From: Polyangiaceae bacterium | GTDB lineage: Bacteria > Myxococcota_A > Polyangia > Polyangiales > Polyangiaceae | DNA: 54,750 nt | Assembly: GCA_029261965.1 (NCBI GenBank) | Contig: JAJDAH010000017.1 | Span: 32,501-87,250, forward strand | Direction: 5' to 3' | Part shown: one piece after another, positions 1 to 8,835 of the stretch | How the letters are laid out: every line of letters starts with the position of its first letter | Position numbering within the stretch: position 1 is the stretch's first letter | Program-made: the position numbers and the translations under genes | Notes under the pieces: generated by a model | What the model saw: the letters and a program-made list of their open reading frames with translations, nothing else | Databases searched by the model: none | Told to the model about the DNA's origin: nothing

Positions 1-840
<840 letters not shown>

Positions 841-887
841 ACTCTCTAAGGCAAACATCGCAGGTGACGCTCGGAGTTCGGGATTAG

Positions 888-958
888 TACGTGAAACCCG
901 AGCTCGACAGAGCTGGGGCTCGGTTCTCCGAGCCCGAAACGAAGAAAGAGTTCACGTA
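888..958 (+). other. 23S-5S spacer with nested inverted repeats (likely processing stem)
   Basis: In the spacer, tacgtgaa (888-895) pairs perfectly with ttcacgta (951-958). Inside lies an 8-bp hairpin, gggctcgg (916-923) with ccgagccc (928-935) around a ttct loop. Such nested stems between 23S and 5S are typical RNase processing structures. No tRNA is seen in the spacer. The role is inferred from position; the base pairing is directly visible. Confidence 0.5.
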
Positions 959-1031
959 TGCAAGCGCGCTCGAAAGCGTCTCGTCACCGAGACGCCGTGT
1001 TCTCGAGCATCTAGCTAGGACGCCCAAAAGA

Positions 1032-1148
1032 TTCCGGTGGTGACGTCGAGGAGGCCATACCCGATCCCATCCCGAACTCGGAAGTCAAGCTTCTCAGAGC
1101 TGATGGTACTGCACGGGCAACTGTGTGGGAGAGTAGGACGCTGCCGGG
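1032..1148 (+). rRNA. rrf: 5S ribosomal RNA
   Basis: The segment starts ttccggtggtgacgtcgagg and contains the conserved cccgatcccatcccgaactcggaagtcaag core and the ...tgtgggagagtaggacgctgccggg 3' half, about 117 nt in all. It lies about 190 bp after the 23S end and just before a double terminator. Ends were placed by pairing of the terminal stem ttccggtg / cgctgccgg and may be off by a few bases. Confidence 0.93.
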
Positions 1149-1160
1149 CTAAATGCCTAA

Positions 1161-1190
1161 AGGGCCCCAGGAAACTGGGGCCCTTTTTTT
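1161..1190 (+). terminator. Intrinsic terminator 1 of the rrn operon
   Basis: The hairpin agggcccc-aggaaact-ggggccct is followed by a run of seven T. It lies 12 bp after 5S rRNA and is the first copy of a tandem pair; the second copy starts about 43 bp later with nearly the same sequence. Confidence 0.9.
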
Positions 1191-1205
1191 GTCCATAGAC
1201 CGCGC

Positions 1206-1232
1206 GGCCCCAGGAAACCGGGGCCCTTTTTT
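1206..1232 (+). terminator. Intrinsic terminator 2 of the rrn operon (tandem copy)
   Basis: The hairpin ggcccc/ggggcc (1206-1211 with 1220-1225) is followed by a T run. The stem, the T tract and the trailing gtccatagaccg are repeated from terminator 1 (1191-1202 and 1233-1244), so this is a roughly 43-bp tandem duplication. It would back up termination of strong rRNA transcription. Confidence 0.85.
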
Positions 1233-1351
1233 GTCCATAGACCGGCGCGGCCGCGTCTCTCACGGCGGGACGCGAGCGGCTTCACCAAGCGTTTACCGTG
1301 GAAATGACGCTCGTTGGGCCAGTCTTGGTTCGAGCGCTAACGTTGCCCCCG

Positions 1352-3706
1352 ATGCGGCCGTGGTCGAAGGTGGCACTCGGGCTGGCGGGCGCTGCCGTGC
1401 TCGGGAGCGCGGCCATGGCGGCCTCGCTCGAGCCGATGGTGCGTTCGCGGATCGCCGCACGGGCCGAGGGCCTCGGTCTCGAAGTCAGCGTTGGCTCGGT
1501 CGATGCTGGTTGGTTCCGCGTGCATCTCGGCAACGTCAAGGTAAGCCCCGTGGGCGTCCGCTCGGTCGGAGCGCACTTGGGCCACGTCCGGGTCGACATC
1601 GGTGCTGCGTTGAATGTGCGTCGCGTCACAGTGGAGGGCGGCGAGATCACGGTCGATGGTACGCCGGACCTCGTCGGCGAGCAGGTCGACGCCTGGCGAG
1701 CGTCGCGGCCGAAAGCGGACGCGGCGAACGAGTCGGCCACCGGCTCTGGACGGGTAGAGGTCAAGGGCGTGCACGTGGTTTGGAAAGACGCTTTCGAGGG
1801 GTCGGCGCCGATCCACGTTTGGGGGTCGAGCTATCGGCGAGATGGCGATAGCGAATTTTTGGGAGCCGACCTGGTGCGCGCGGCGCACGGGGGCGCTTCG
1901 TTCGACGTGCACGGTGCCGAAGCGGAGGTGCGCCGCGGTGCCGACGGCCGCGAGCTCGAACGGGTTCGGGCGAGCGAGGCGACGATTCGAATTCGGCTCG
2001 ATTCGTCCCCGATAGAGCTGCTCTCGGATCCGACAGCCCAAGAAGCGCCGGGGCCGGGATCGGAGAGGGCGCCCGAATCCGGCCGTCCACCAAAAGGGGG
2101 GGTCGCGGCGACCCATCCCGGTAAGCGGATCCGCGCGGCGTTTCGCAAGCTTGCTCGCGCCGCTTCGCTCGGGCTGGCTCCGGGGTCGGTGGTGGAGCTC
2201 GATGGGTTGCGAGTCGAGATTCGTCACGGCGAGCAATCACTCAACGTGGGGCCGGGGCAGCTCAAAGTGTCCCGTCAGCTCGAGAGTGTCGAAATGGGTT
2301 TCGTGCCGGGTTCGGGGGAGCAAGAGACGCCGCTCGAAGCGAACCTGGAGGTTCCGATCGGCGACGGGCCTGTTTCGGTTCGAGTCGGCGGCGGGCCGGT
2401 GAGTCTCGCTGCGCTCGGGGTTCGCGAAGGGGACATGGGCCTCATGAAGGTTCCCGAGGCGAGCATTGCCGCCGAGCTCGACGCCAAGCTCGCCGCGGAC
2501 GGCACGACGGTTGCGGTGGCTGGGGAAGGCACGTTGAAAGATGTGGCGGTGCAGCAAGAGTGGATAGCGGGGCAGCCAGTGTCGGGAATCGAGCTCGGTT
2601 GGCGAGGCTCGGGCGACCTCGCGCTCGATGGAAGCCACATCGCCGTCGAGAGTCTCGAGCTTCGGCTCGGGCAAGTGAAAGCGACACTCAGCGGGGCGCT
2701 CGATCGAGTCGGCGACGAGTTCTCGCTCCGCTTGAAAGGCGGTGTGCCGCTAGCCGCGTGTCAACAGATGGTCGAATCGCTTCCTGCGGGGCTGGCGCCA
2801 CTGCTCACCGGCGTGCGCATGGCCGGTACGTTTTCGATCGACGGTGAGCTCGAAGTCGATACGCGCGCGCTAGGGAAGATGAAGGTGTCGTCGACCACGT
2901 CGAACGAGTGTCGCGTCACGGCGGTCCCGGAGCCGATTTCACCGGCGCGATTCCAGAGCCCATTCTCTCGCCAGGTGGTTGGCGCCGATGGCGTGCCCAC
3001 GGCACACACGTCCGGTCCGGGCGCACCTGGGTGGGTGCCGTTGTCGAACGTCTCGCACCACATGGAGACCGCGGTGCTCATCTGCGAGGACGGGCGCTTT
3101 TTTCGTCACCAGGGGTTCGACGAAGAGGCGATTCACAATTCGATTCGCGAGAACGTCAAGCAGCGATCGTTCGTGCGCGGGGCGAGCACCATCAGCATGC
3201 AGCTGGCGAAGAATCTCTACCTGAAACGCGAGAAGACGCTCTCTCGCAAGCTCCAGGAAACCGTGCTGACGATGCTGCTGGAGCAGTCGCTGAGCAAGCG
3301 TCAGATGATGGAGCTTTACCTCAACGTCATCGAATACGGTCCGGGGATCTATGGGATTGGCCCGGCCGCGCGACACTATTTTGGCACGCACCCCGCGGCT
3401 TTGACGCTCGGCCAATCTCTGTACATGGCTTCGATCTTGCCAAATCCACGGCAGCAGCACTTCGCCGCCGGCGGGCAAGTCACCGGCGGATGGGCCAACT
3501 ACCTCCGAAAGCTGATGAAGATCGCCCATCGAATCCACCGCATCGACGACGAAGAGCTCGACTATGCGGTGCGTGAAATCGTCACGTACCAAATGGCGGA
3601 GTCCCCGCGACTACCCCCCGAAGCCGGAGAATTCCCCGCTGACGTGATCGACGATGGTGCGCTGTTCGGCTCTCCACGCCAGCGGTTCGAGCCCGGCGAG
3701 CTCTGA
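1352..3706 (+). CDS. AsmA-like / GT51 peptidoglycan glycosyltransferase fusion protein
   Basis: The C-terminal ~200 residues are a family 51 lipid II glycosyltransferase: CEDGRFFRHQGFD with the presumed catalytic Glu near residue 579, GASTISMQLAKNLYL, and the ELYLNVIEYGPGIYGI segment. There is no penicillin-binding transpeptidase domain. The N-terminus has one membrane anchor (residues ~5-25, VALGLAGAAVLGSAAMAA). About 500 residues of beta-rich, repeat-like sequence follow that resemble AsmA/DUF748-type proteins, such as GLGLEVSVGSVDAGWFRVHLGNVKV. The protein would polymerise glycan strands in the periplasm. The start is uncertain: GTG 1298 and ATG 1304 are in frame, but ATG 1352 gives the cleanest signal anchor. 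The enzyme domain is clear; the AsmA-like assignment is by pattern only. Confidence 0.85.
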   Translation: MRPWSKVALGLAGAAVLGSAAMAASLEPMVRSRIAARAEGLGLEVSVGSVDAGWFRVHLGNVKVSPVGVRSVGAHLGHVRVDIGAALNVRRVTVEGGEITVDGTPDLVGEQVDAWRASRPKADAANESATGSGRVEVKGVHVVWKDAFEGSAPIHVWGSSYRRDGDSEFLGADLVRAAHGGASFDVHGAEAEVRRGADGRELERVRASEATIRIRLDSSPIELLSDPTAQEAPGPGSERAPESGRPPKGGVAATHPGKRIRAAFRKLARAASLGLAPGSVVELDGLRVEIRHGEQSLNVGPGQLKVSRQLESVEMGFVPGSGEQETPLEANLEVPIGDGPVSVRVGGGPVSLAALGVREGDMGLMKVPEASIAAELDAKLAADGTTVAVAGEGTLKDVAVQQEWIAGQPVSGIELGWRGSGDLALDGSHIAVESLELRLGQVKATLSGALDRVGDEFSLRLKGGVPLAACQQMVESLPAGLAPLLTGVRMAGTFSIDGELEVDTRALGKMKVSSTTSNECRVTAVPEPISPARFQSPFSRQVVGADGVPTAHTSGPGAPGWVPLSNVSHHMETAVLICEDGRFFRHQGFDEEAIHNSIRENVKQRSFVRGASTISMQLAKNLYLKREKTLSRKLQETVLTMLLEQSLSKRQMMELYLNVIEYGPGIYGIGPAARHYFGTHPAALTLGQSLYMASILPNPRQQHFAAGGQVTGGWANYLRKLMKIAHRIHRIDDEELDYAVREIVTYQMAESPRLPPEAGEFPADVIDDGALFGSPRQRFEPGEL

Positions 3707-3707
3707 G

Positions 3708-4178
3708 CTACTTTTTTCCCAGAGCGCGAAGCTCGCCGAAAAAAGATCGCAGTTGGGCAGCGGCCTCTTCGGCCAGTACGCCGCCCGTGACATCGAATCG
3801 GTGATTCAGCCGGTCGTCGACGCCGATCGAATAGCGACTTTCGATGGCGCCGGCTTTTGCGTCGGCTGCGGCGTAGACGAGTCGGCCAATGCGCGCGTTG
3901 ACGAGGGCCCCAGCGCACATCGCACAGGGCTCGAGAGTGACATAGAGCGTGGTTGCTTCGAGGCGCCATTGTCCGAGAGTTCGAGCGGCAGCGCGGAGTG
4001 CGACCATCTCGGCATGCGCGGTCGGATCCTGATGGTGCTCGCGCTCGTTCCTTCCCCGTCCAAGCGGCTCCCCCTTGGCGCTCACGATGACGCAACCCAC
4101 GGGCACGTCGCCGAGCTCGCTCGCCCTGGCTGCCTCGCTGAGGGCTTCGCGCATCCACCGTTCGTCGTGCAGGCTCAT
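3708..4178 (-). CDS. tadA: tRNA-specific adenosine deaminase TadA
   Basis: This is a cytidine-deaminase-fold protein with the zinc and catalytic motifs HAE (proton-shuttling Glu) and PCAMC, plus the conserved GDVPVGCVIV and LEPCAMCAGALVNARIGRLVY stretches of TadA. It deaminates A34 of tRNA-Arg(ACG) to inosine; that tRNA gene is at 11187-11260 in this window. Start at ATG 4178 gives MSLHDERWMREA, matching the family N-terminus; an in-frame GTG at 4211 would add 11 residues. It is convergent with the GT51 gene, with stop codons almost touching (3706/3708). Confidence 0.93.
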   Translation of the reverse strand: MSLHDERWMREALSEAARASELGDVPVGCVIVSAKGEPLGRGRNEREHHQDPTAHAEMVALRAAARTLGQWRLEATTLYVTLEPCAMCAGALVNARIGRLVYAAADAKAGAIESRYSIGVDDRLNHRFDVTGGVLAEEAAAQLRSFFGELRALGKK

Positions 4179-4455
4179 GGGGCGAATTGCAGAGCTCGTG
4201 ACGGGCTGCACCGGGGCTTGCCGTGCGGCCGCGCCCGGCCCAGTGGGACCCGACCCGCCGGTTGCGTCCGCGAGGCCCTGAGGGGCCCTGACAGCCAGGA
4301 ACCGGGGATGATGCGCATGGGTGCAGTGTACTCCCCGCTCCTTGGTCGATTTCCCCGACCGCGCAAAGCCCTTACTCGTCGCCCCCTTGCATCGATCCGG
4401 ACAAAAATCGCGAACATTTGCGTGCGATTCTGACCGCTTGCGGGTACACCTCGCC

Positions 4456-4475
4456 AGGGCCCGCGGGGCCCTTTT
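4456..4475 (+). terminator. Terminator-like hairpin in the leader of the next gene
   Basis: Perfect 7-bp arms agggccc (4456-4462) and gggccct (4466-4472), loop gcg, then TTT. It ends only 5-10 bases before the strong AAGGAGG ribosome-binding site of the gene at 4494. It could be a terminator of upstream read-through or an attenuator of that gene; the sequence does not say which. The rest of the 4212-4455 gap holds another GC-rich hairpin near 4277 and nothing else I can name. Confidence 0.5.
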
Positions 4476-4493
4476 GGCTAAGGAGGCTGCGCA

Positions 4494-4847
4494 TTGAAGG
4501 CACGACCATCATTCGCAAAGAGGCAAAAGGAGCGCGCTCGCCAGGAGCGTAAGCAGATCAAGGCCGAGAAGCGCGCGCAGAAGAAGCTCGAACCCAACGA
4601 GAAGCGCGCTGACGGCGAAGAGGATCCCGACATTGCGGGCATCGTCCCTGGCCCTCAGCCGCTGCCTTGGGACGACGAAGAGGACGAAGACGAGGACGAT
4701 TCCAACGCCAACGGCGACGGCGAAGGCGCCGCGGCGAAGCCCGCCGCGAAGGGCGAAGGCGCCGCGGCGAAGCCCGCTGCGAAGGGCGAAGGCGCCGCGG
4801 CGAAGCCCGCTGCCAAGGGCGAAGGCGCCGCGGCGAAGCCCGACTAG
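4494..4847 (+). CDS. Small basic/acidic low-complexity protein with GEGAAAKPAAK repeats
   Basis: The 117-residue protein starts with TTG 4494 behind a consensus AAGGAGG (4480-4486). Residues 1-40 are strongly basic and coiled-coil-like (MKARPSFAKRQKERARQERK), a pattern I recall from short hypothetical proteins in deltaproteobacterial genomes. Next comes an acidic stretch (DDEEDEDEDD), then four copies of an 11-residue Ala/Lys repeat similar to histone-H1-like tails. There is no signal peptide or membrane helix. It may bind nucleic acid, but no function is established. The gene at 4864 follows closely. Confidence 0.75.
   Translation: MKARPSFAKRQKERARQERKQIKAEKRAQKKLEPNEKRADGEEDPDIAGIVPGPQPLPWDDEEDEDEDDSNANGDGEGAAAKPAAKGEGAAAKPAAKGEGAAAKPAAKGEGAAAKPD
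4720..4845 (+). repeat. 33-bp in-frame tandem repeat, about 3.8 copies
   Basis: The unit ggcgaaggcgccgcggcgaag plus cccgccgcgaag is repeated at 4720, 4753, 4786 and 4819 with only a few single-base changes. It encodes GEGAAAKPAAK. Near-identity at DNA level points to recent expansion and likely length variation between strains. Confidence 0.9.
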
Positions 4848-4863
4848 ATCGCGAGCTCGGTCT

Positions 4864-5349
4864 TTGGCGACCACAAGGACGTTCACTGTGCATCTCGCCC
4901 GTGCGGGCGAGTCGACGATGGGCGCCATCGAAATCCCGTTCGATCCAAAAGAGGTCTTCGGGAAGATCCGCGCGCCGGTCCAGGTCGCGATCAACGGCCA
5001 CACCTATCGGAGCACGATTTCTCGGATGGGTGGTCAGACCTTCGTGCCGCTTCGTCGAAGCAACCGCGAAGCGGCCGGCGTCGAGCTCGGGCAGAAGATT
5101 CGGGTGAAGCTCACTCTCGACGAGGCCCCGCGGGTCGTGAAACCACCGACGGACTTCGTCAGAGCCATGAAAAAGAAGCGGGGCGCGTGGGAGGGTTGGA
5201 AGCAGCTGAGCTACAGCCGGCAGCGCGACCACGTCGACGCGATCGAAGAAGCCAAGCGGGCGGAGACTCGCGCTCGTCGAATCGTCAAAAGCGTCGAATC
5301 GATTGCCGCTCTGCCCGAGCTAGCAAAGAAGAAGGCGCGAAAGCGGTGA
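4864..5349 (+). CDS. DUF1905 / YdeI-type (OmpD-associated) family protein
   Basis: The 161-residue product has an N-terminal DUF1905 beta-barrel-like domain (TFTVHLARAGESTMGAIEIPF, then VFGKIRAPVQVAINGHTYRSTISRMGG). Its C-terminal helical YdeI-type tail has the typical SYSRQRDHVDAIEEAKRAETRARRI. The family is widespread but functionally poorly defined; some members are linked to bacteriocin protection. TTG 4864 is the only in-frame start that keeps the conserved TFTVHLARAGES strand; GTG 4888 and ATG 4918 would truncate the fold. It lies 16 bp after the repeat protein and overlaps the next gene by 4 bp. Confidence 0.85.
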   Translation: MATTRTFTVHLARAGESTMGAIEIPFDPKEVFGKIRAPVQVAINGHTYRSTISRMGGQTFVPLRRSNREAAGVELGQKIRVKLTLDEAPRVVKPPTDFVRAMKKKRGAWEGWKQLSYSRQRDHVDAIEEAKRAETRARRIVKSVESIAALPELAKKKARKR

Positions 5350-6530
5350 CGAGCGCGACGGCTTCTCTACCGGCGCCCGCTGCCGTCGCGCGGGTTTGGC
5401 CAGGCCGCTTCGCGGAGTTTCTGCTCGTCGGTGGTGCGACCCTCGTCGTGTTTCCGCTCGTGTGGCTCTACAGCCGTGTGGCTGGGCTCGAACCCTCGGA
5501 GCTGACCGTGAGCTGGGTCGCGTTCTACGCAGCCTACGTGATCAACGACCCGCATTTCGCCGTCACCTACCTGCTCTTCTATCGCGACGCGAAGGACCGC
5601 GCGCTCGGGACCGTCTTCGGCACGGTTCAGCGGTGGCGTTATCTCGCCGTGGGTTTCGTGGCGCCGCTCGTGCTCGGAGCGTGGGCCATCACGGCGATCG
5701 CCAGTGCGTCGGCGGAGACCCTGGGCTGGATGATTCAGCTGATGTTTCTGCTCGTCGGGTGGCACTACACGAAGCAGGGTTTCGGTGTGCTGAGCGTTCT
5801 GTCCGCGCGGCGGGGAATTTCTTTTAGCGCGGTGGAGCGGCGCGTGATTTTGGCGCATTGCTACGCCGGTTGGGCCTATGCGTGGGGCCGGCCCTTCGAC
5901 CCCGGCAGCCCGGCGAGCGAGAGCGGCGTCGAGTACACGACCCTGGCTCACCCGTGGGGATTCGAGCTTTTCGCGCTCGTGGCGTTTGCCGCCAGCACCG
6001 TCGCGCTATTTTGGATTCTGGCGAAGAAGCAGCGGAGCGAAGGGCGCTTGCCACTGGGTCCCCTCGCGGCGTTCCTGATCACCGTCTGGGTCTGGACGGT
6101 CTACTCGTCGTTCCACCCGCTGATGATCTACGTGATCCCGGCGCTGCACTCGATTCAATATCTGTACTTCGTGTCGCTCCTCAAGCGAAACGTGGCGCGG
6201 CACGAAGAACGCTCCATGGCGTCGAGCGAGGCGCCTTCCTTCAAGGTGTCGGTGGCCTCTCGGCTCGCGATCCTGGCGGCGACGGCGCTCGGACTCGGCT
6301 GGGTGCTGTTTCACGCCGCCCCCGGCGTTCTCGACGAGCAGGTGGCCCTGCGTGGGTTCAGCCAATCCGCTGACGCGCTCGGCCCGACCCCGTACCTGGC
6401 CGCGTTCGTCGCGTTCGTCAACATCCACCACTACCTCATGGACTGGGTCATCTGGCGTCGAGAGAACCCCGAGACGAAGCATCTCCGTCCGTCGCTTGCA
6501 CGAGGTGCCGAAGCCGCGACGGCTCGCTAG
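5346..6530 (+). CDS. Polytopic membrane protein of unknown function
   Basis: The 394-residue protein is rich in membrane helices, with hydrophobic runs such as FLLVGGATLVVFPLVWLY, AVGFVAPLVLGAWAITAIA, LMFLLVGWHYTKQGFGVLSVL and LAILAATALGLGWVLF, about 9-10 helices. Conserved-looking charged or aromatic clusters sit near helices: NDPHFAVTYLLFYRD, WHYTKQGFG, PALHSIQYLYF and NIHHYLMDWVIWRRE. The many His and Asp residues hint at a catalytic or metal-binding role in the bilayer. GTG 5346 overlaps the preceding TGA, indicating translational coupling. I recognise no named family with confidence. Confidence 0.8.
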   Translation: MTSATASLPAPAAVARVWPGRFAEFLLVGGATLVVFPLVWLYSRVAGLEPSELTVSWVAFYAAYVINDPHFAVTYLLFYRDAKDRALGTVFGTVQRWRYLAVGFVAPLVLGAWAITAIASASAETLGWMIQLMFLLVGWHYTKQGFGVLSVLSARRGISFSAVERRVILAHCYAGWAYAWGRPFDPGSPASESGVEYTTLAHPWGFELFALVAFAASTVALFWILAKKQRSEGRLPLGPLAAFLITVWVWTVYSSFHPLMIYVIPALHSIQYLYFVSLLKRNVARHEERSMASSEAPSFKVSVASRLAILAATALGLGWVLFHAAPGVLDEQVALRGFSQSADALGPTPYLAAFVAFVNIHHYLMDWVIWRRENPETKHLRPSLARGAEAATAR

Positions 6531-6584
6531 CGGACCGGAGCAAGCGGAGCGCCATCGTACGGGGCCGTGCGGAACGTCTTGCGC

Positions 6585-6621
6585 CGACATGTATCGGCAC
6601 TTATGGTGACAATATATGTCG
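6585..6621. promoter_or_regulatory. 37-bp imperfect palindrome over the tetR start codon (candidate operator)
   Basis: Arms cgacatgtatcggcac (6585-6600) and gtgacaatatatgtcg (6606-6621) match as inverted repeats at 13 of 16 positions. The ATG of the TetR gene (6616) lies inside the right arm. TetR proteins bind such palindromes and commonly repress themselves, so this is probably its operator. Confidence 0.6.
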
Positions 6622-7251
6622 CCGCCGACGACCGAGACCGGAGTCGAACGGGATGGTCGTCACGAGCGAGCCCACCGCAGTCGCGAGGCGGTGGTCGACG
6701 CCATGCTCGCGCTCGTGCGCGAGACCGAGGAGCGCCCCACTCCCGAAGCCGTTGCAGATCGCGCCGGGGTCTCGCGGCGCACGGTCTTCCGGTTGTTCGA
6801 GGATCTGGAAGCGCTCGACGTGGCGTGCGTCGAGCGGCAGCAAGCCGAGGTCATCCGGCTCTACCCGCCTCCGATGGATTTCCGTGCTCCGCTCGACGAG
6901 CGCATCGACGCGGTGGTCACACATCGGACCTCGGTCTACGAGCACGTCATGCCGCTTCGTCGCGCCACCGAGCGGTTTCGGCGTGACAGTCCGGCGATCG
7001 AACGGTCGGTCCGCACGTCTCGAAAACAGTTGCGCGAGCACCTGGCAATGCTGTTCGCACGCGAGCTCGACGACTGTGGTGGCGGTCGCGACGAGCTACT
7101 CGGTTCGCTCGAGCTCGTCACGAGCTGGGAAGCGTGGCGCCAGCTGCGCGACGAGCAGAAGTGCTCGGCAAGCAAGGGGCGGAAGCTTCTGCGCGGCCTA
7201 CTCCGGCGAAACTTGAGAAGCAGCGGACGAGGCCGGCCGCCGGCCTGCTGA
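6616..7251 (+). CDS. TetR-family transcriptional regulator
   Basis: The 211-residue protein has an N-terminal helix-turn-helix, residues ~18-62 (REAVVDAMLALVRETEERPTPEAVADRAGVSRRTVFRLFEDLEALDVACV), the hallmark TetR DNA-binding domain. A helical ligand domain of low conservation follows. ATG 6616 is the only reasonable start and has no clear ribosome-binding site; it sits in a large palindrome. It is transcribed in the same direction as the membrane protein ending at 6530, which may be its target; no other target is evident. It is convergent with the MarR gene, with stops 9 bp apart. Confidence 0.88.
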   Translation: MSPPTTETGVERDGRHERAHRSREAVVDAMLALVRETEERPTPEAVADRAGVSRRTVFRLFEDLEALDVACVERQQAEVIRLYPPPMDFRAPLDERIDAVVTHRTSVYEHVMPLRRATERFRRDSPAIERSVRTSRKQLREHLAMLFARELDDCGGGRDELLGSLELVTSWEAWRQLRDEQKCSASKGRKLLRGLLRRNLRSSGRGRPPAC

Positions 7252-7260
7252 ACGCCCGAG

Positions 7261-7836
7261 TCAGTTCGCTAGTCGTGGTTTCGACTCTGGAAGTGGCTCG
7301 TCTGGGGGCTGTTCCGCGTTTTCAGGCAACGCTTCTTCGTCCACGGGCAAGCCGATGTCGGCAGGGGCTGCAGCGTCCGTCGAGAGGATCGGCGCTGCGT
7401 CGATGTCGTCGCCGTCCATCATGCGCACGATCTTCCTGAGGCTCAGCCGGAGAAACTCGCCTTCTTCTTCCGACAAGGTGGCGAGCCGTTGCGCGAACTT
7501 CTCCTGCAGGGCGGAGGGTGCTTCCCGGAGCAGCGCCATCCCGGCGTCGGTGATGGTCACCTTGACGTGCCGACGATCGTCCGGGTTTCGATTTCTCGCG
7601 ACCAGCTGGCGGGCGGCGAGCCGATCCACGATGCCGGTAACCGTCGCGTGACTCAGATCGACCTGCTTGGCGAGCTGGCTCGGGGTCGTATGGCCGATCC
7701 GACCGAGCACGCGGAGGCAAACGAGCTGGGGACCCGTGAGACCGAAAGTGCTCGCGAGATACCGGCTATGAATGTCGATGGCCCGCGTGATTCGCCGAAG
7801 CGAAACCAGGATTTCCTCTTCGAGGTCGTGAGCCAT
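7261..7836 (-). CDS. MarR-family regulator, CosR/EctR-like
   Basis: The 191-residue winged-helix protein has its DNA-binding region in residues ~40-100 (TPSQLAKQVDLSHATVTGIVDRLAARQLVARNRNPDDRRHVKVTITDAG). The N-terminus EEEILVSLRRITRAIDIHSR and the GLTGPQLVCLRVL segment strongly resemble the CosR/EctR branch that controls compatible-solute genes in halophilic and marine bacteria. Divergent placement beside the betaine genes (7987 onward) fits that role. The last ~45 residues are an acidic, Pro-rich tail (PVDEEALPENAEQPPDEPLP) not usual for the family. The subfamily call is from recalled motifs. Confidence 0.88.
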   Translation of the reverse strand: MAHDLEEEILVSLRRITRAIDIHSRYLASTFGLTGPQLVCLRVLGRIGHTTPSQLAKQVDLSHATVTGIVDRLAARQLVARNRNPDDRRHVKVTITDAGMALLREAPSALQEKFAQRLATLSEEEGEFLRLSLRKIVRMMDGDDIDAAPILSTDAAAPADIGLPVDEEALPENAEQPPDEPLPESKPRLAN

Positions 7837-7928
7837 CTATCTCCTCGAAATCCCCCGGCGCATCATATCAGGGAGCTGGCCAGCTGCTCTTGAGCGCTCG
7901 TAAGTGGTGGAAATCAAGCGAAATGTAC

Positions 7929-7961
7929 TCCTTTGCACACTAATTCTTTGAGTTCAAAGGA
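7929..7961. promoter_or_regulatory. Candidate CosR-type operator between marR and the betaine operon
   Basis: tcctttg (7929-7935) and caaagga (7955-7961) form perfect 7-bp arms. Further inner matches extend the symmetry across the 33-bp element. It sits 26 bp before the GSMT start and about 93 bp before the divergent MarR start, where a dual regulator site is expected. No strong -35/-10 pair was identified. Confidence 0.4.
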
Positions 7962-7986
7962 TCAGTGCCGTAAGAGTTAAGGTCCA

Positions 7987-8835
7987 ATGAATTCCCTCGC
8001 AGACAGCACAGCATCAGAGGCCCCGCGGATCTCCCGCTCGCGACTCGAAACCGATCCCATTTCCATCAGGAAAACCGGTCACTACCGGCAGGAGTACGTT
8101 CACGATTTCGTCCAGAAATGGGACGAGCTCATCGACTGGGACGCCCGCGCAAGCTCCGAGGGTGGCTTTTTCATCGAAAAACTGCGCGAGAATGGCGCCC
8201 GGCAGGTGCTCGATGTGGCGACCGGCACTGGCTTTCACTCGGTCCGGCTGCTCGAGGCGGGCTTCGAGGTCGTGAGCGCCGACGGCAGCGCGGAGATGCT
8301 CGCGAAAGCGTTCGAGAACGGTCGACGGCGAGGACACGTCCTGCGCACGGTGCAAGCTGACTGGCGCTGGCTCAACCGCGACATCCATCAGAAGTTCGAC
8401 GCGGTGATTTGCCTCGGCAACTCGTTCACTCATCTGTTCAGCGAGCGGGATCGGCGAAAAGCGTTGGCGGAGTTCTACGCCGTACTTCGGCACGACGGCG
8501 TGCTGATCCTGGATCAGCGCAACTACGACGCGCTCATGGACAATGGCTACTCGTCGACGCACACGTACTACTACTGCGGCGATGAGGTCGAGGTGAAGCC
8601 GGTCCACGTCGACGACGGCCTTGCGCGTTTTCAGTACCGGTTCCCGGACGGCTCGGAATTTCATCTGAACATGTTCCCACTACGGGCCGAGTACACACGT
8701 CGACTCATGGAGGAGGTCGGTTTTCAACGATCCGAAACCTTCGGTGACTTTCAGGAGACCTACCGTGCCGACGATCCCGACTTCATCGTCCACGTCGCGC
8801 ACAAGGCCTACGTCGAGCGGAGCGGGGGCGCGTGA
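7987..8835 (+). CDS. gsmT: Glycine/sarcosine N-methyltransferase (GSMT)
   Basis: The 282-residue class I SAM methyltransferase has the SAM-binding loop VLDVATGTGFHSV (residues ~77-89). It shares family stretches of glycine/sarcosine methyltransferases: FVQKWDELIDWDARASSEG, ICLGNSFTHLF, ILDQRNYD and STHTYYYCGDEVEV. It methylates glycine to sarcosine and on to dimethylglycine, the first steps of de novo betaine synthesis. ATG 7987 follows a modest AAGG. It is translationally coupled to SDMT (4-bp overlap). The CosR-like gene is divergent. Confidence 0.93.
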   Translation: MNSLADSTASEAPRISRSRLETDPISIRKTGHYRQEYVHDFVQKWDELIDWDARASSEGGFFIEKLRENGARQVLDVATGTGFHSVRLLEAGFEVVSADGSAEMLAKAFENGRRRGHVLRTVQADWRWLNRDIHQKFDAVICLGNSFTHLFSERDRRKALAEFYAVLRHDGVLILDQRNYDALMDNGYSSTHTYYYCGDEVEVKPVHVDDGLARFQYRFPDGSEFHLNMFPLRAEYTRRLMEEVGFQRSETFGDFQETYRADDPDFIVHVAHKAYVERSGGA

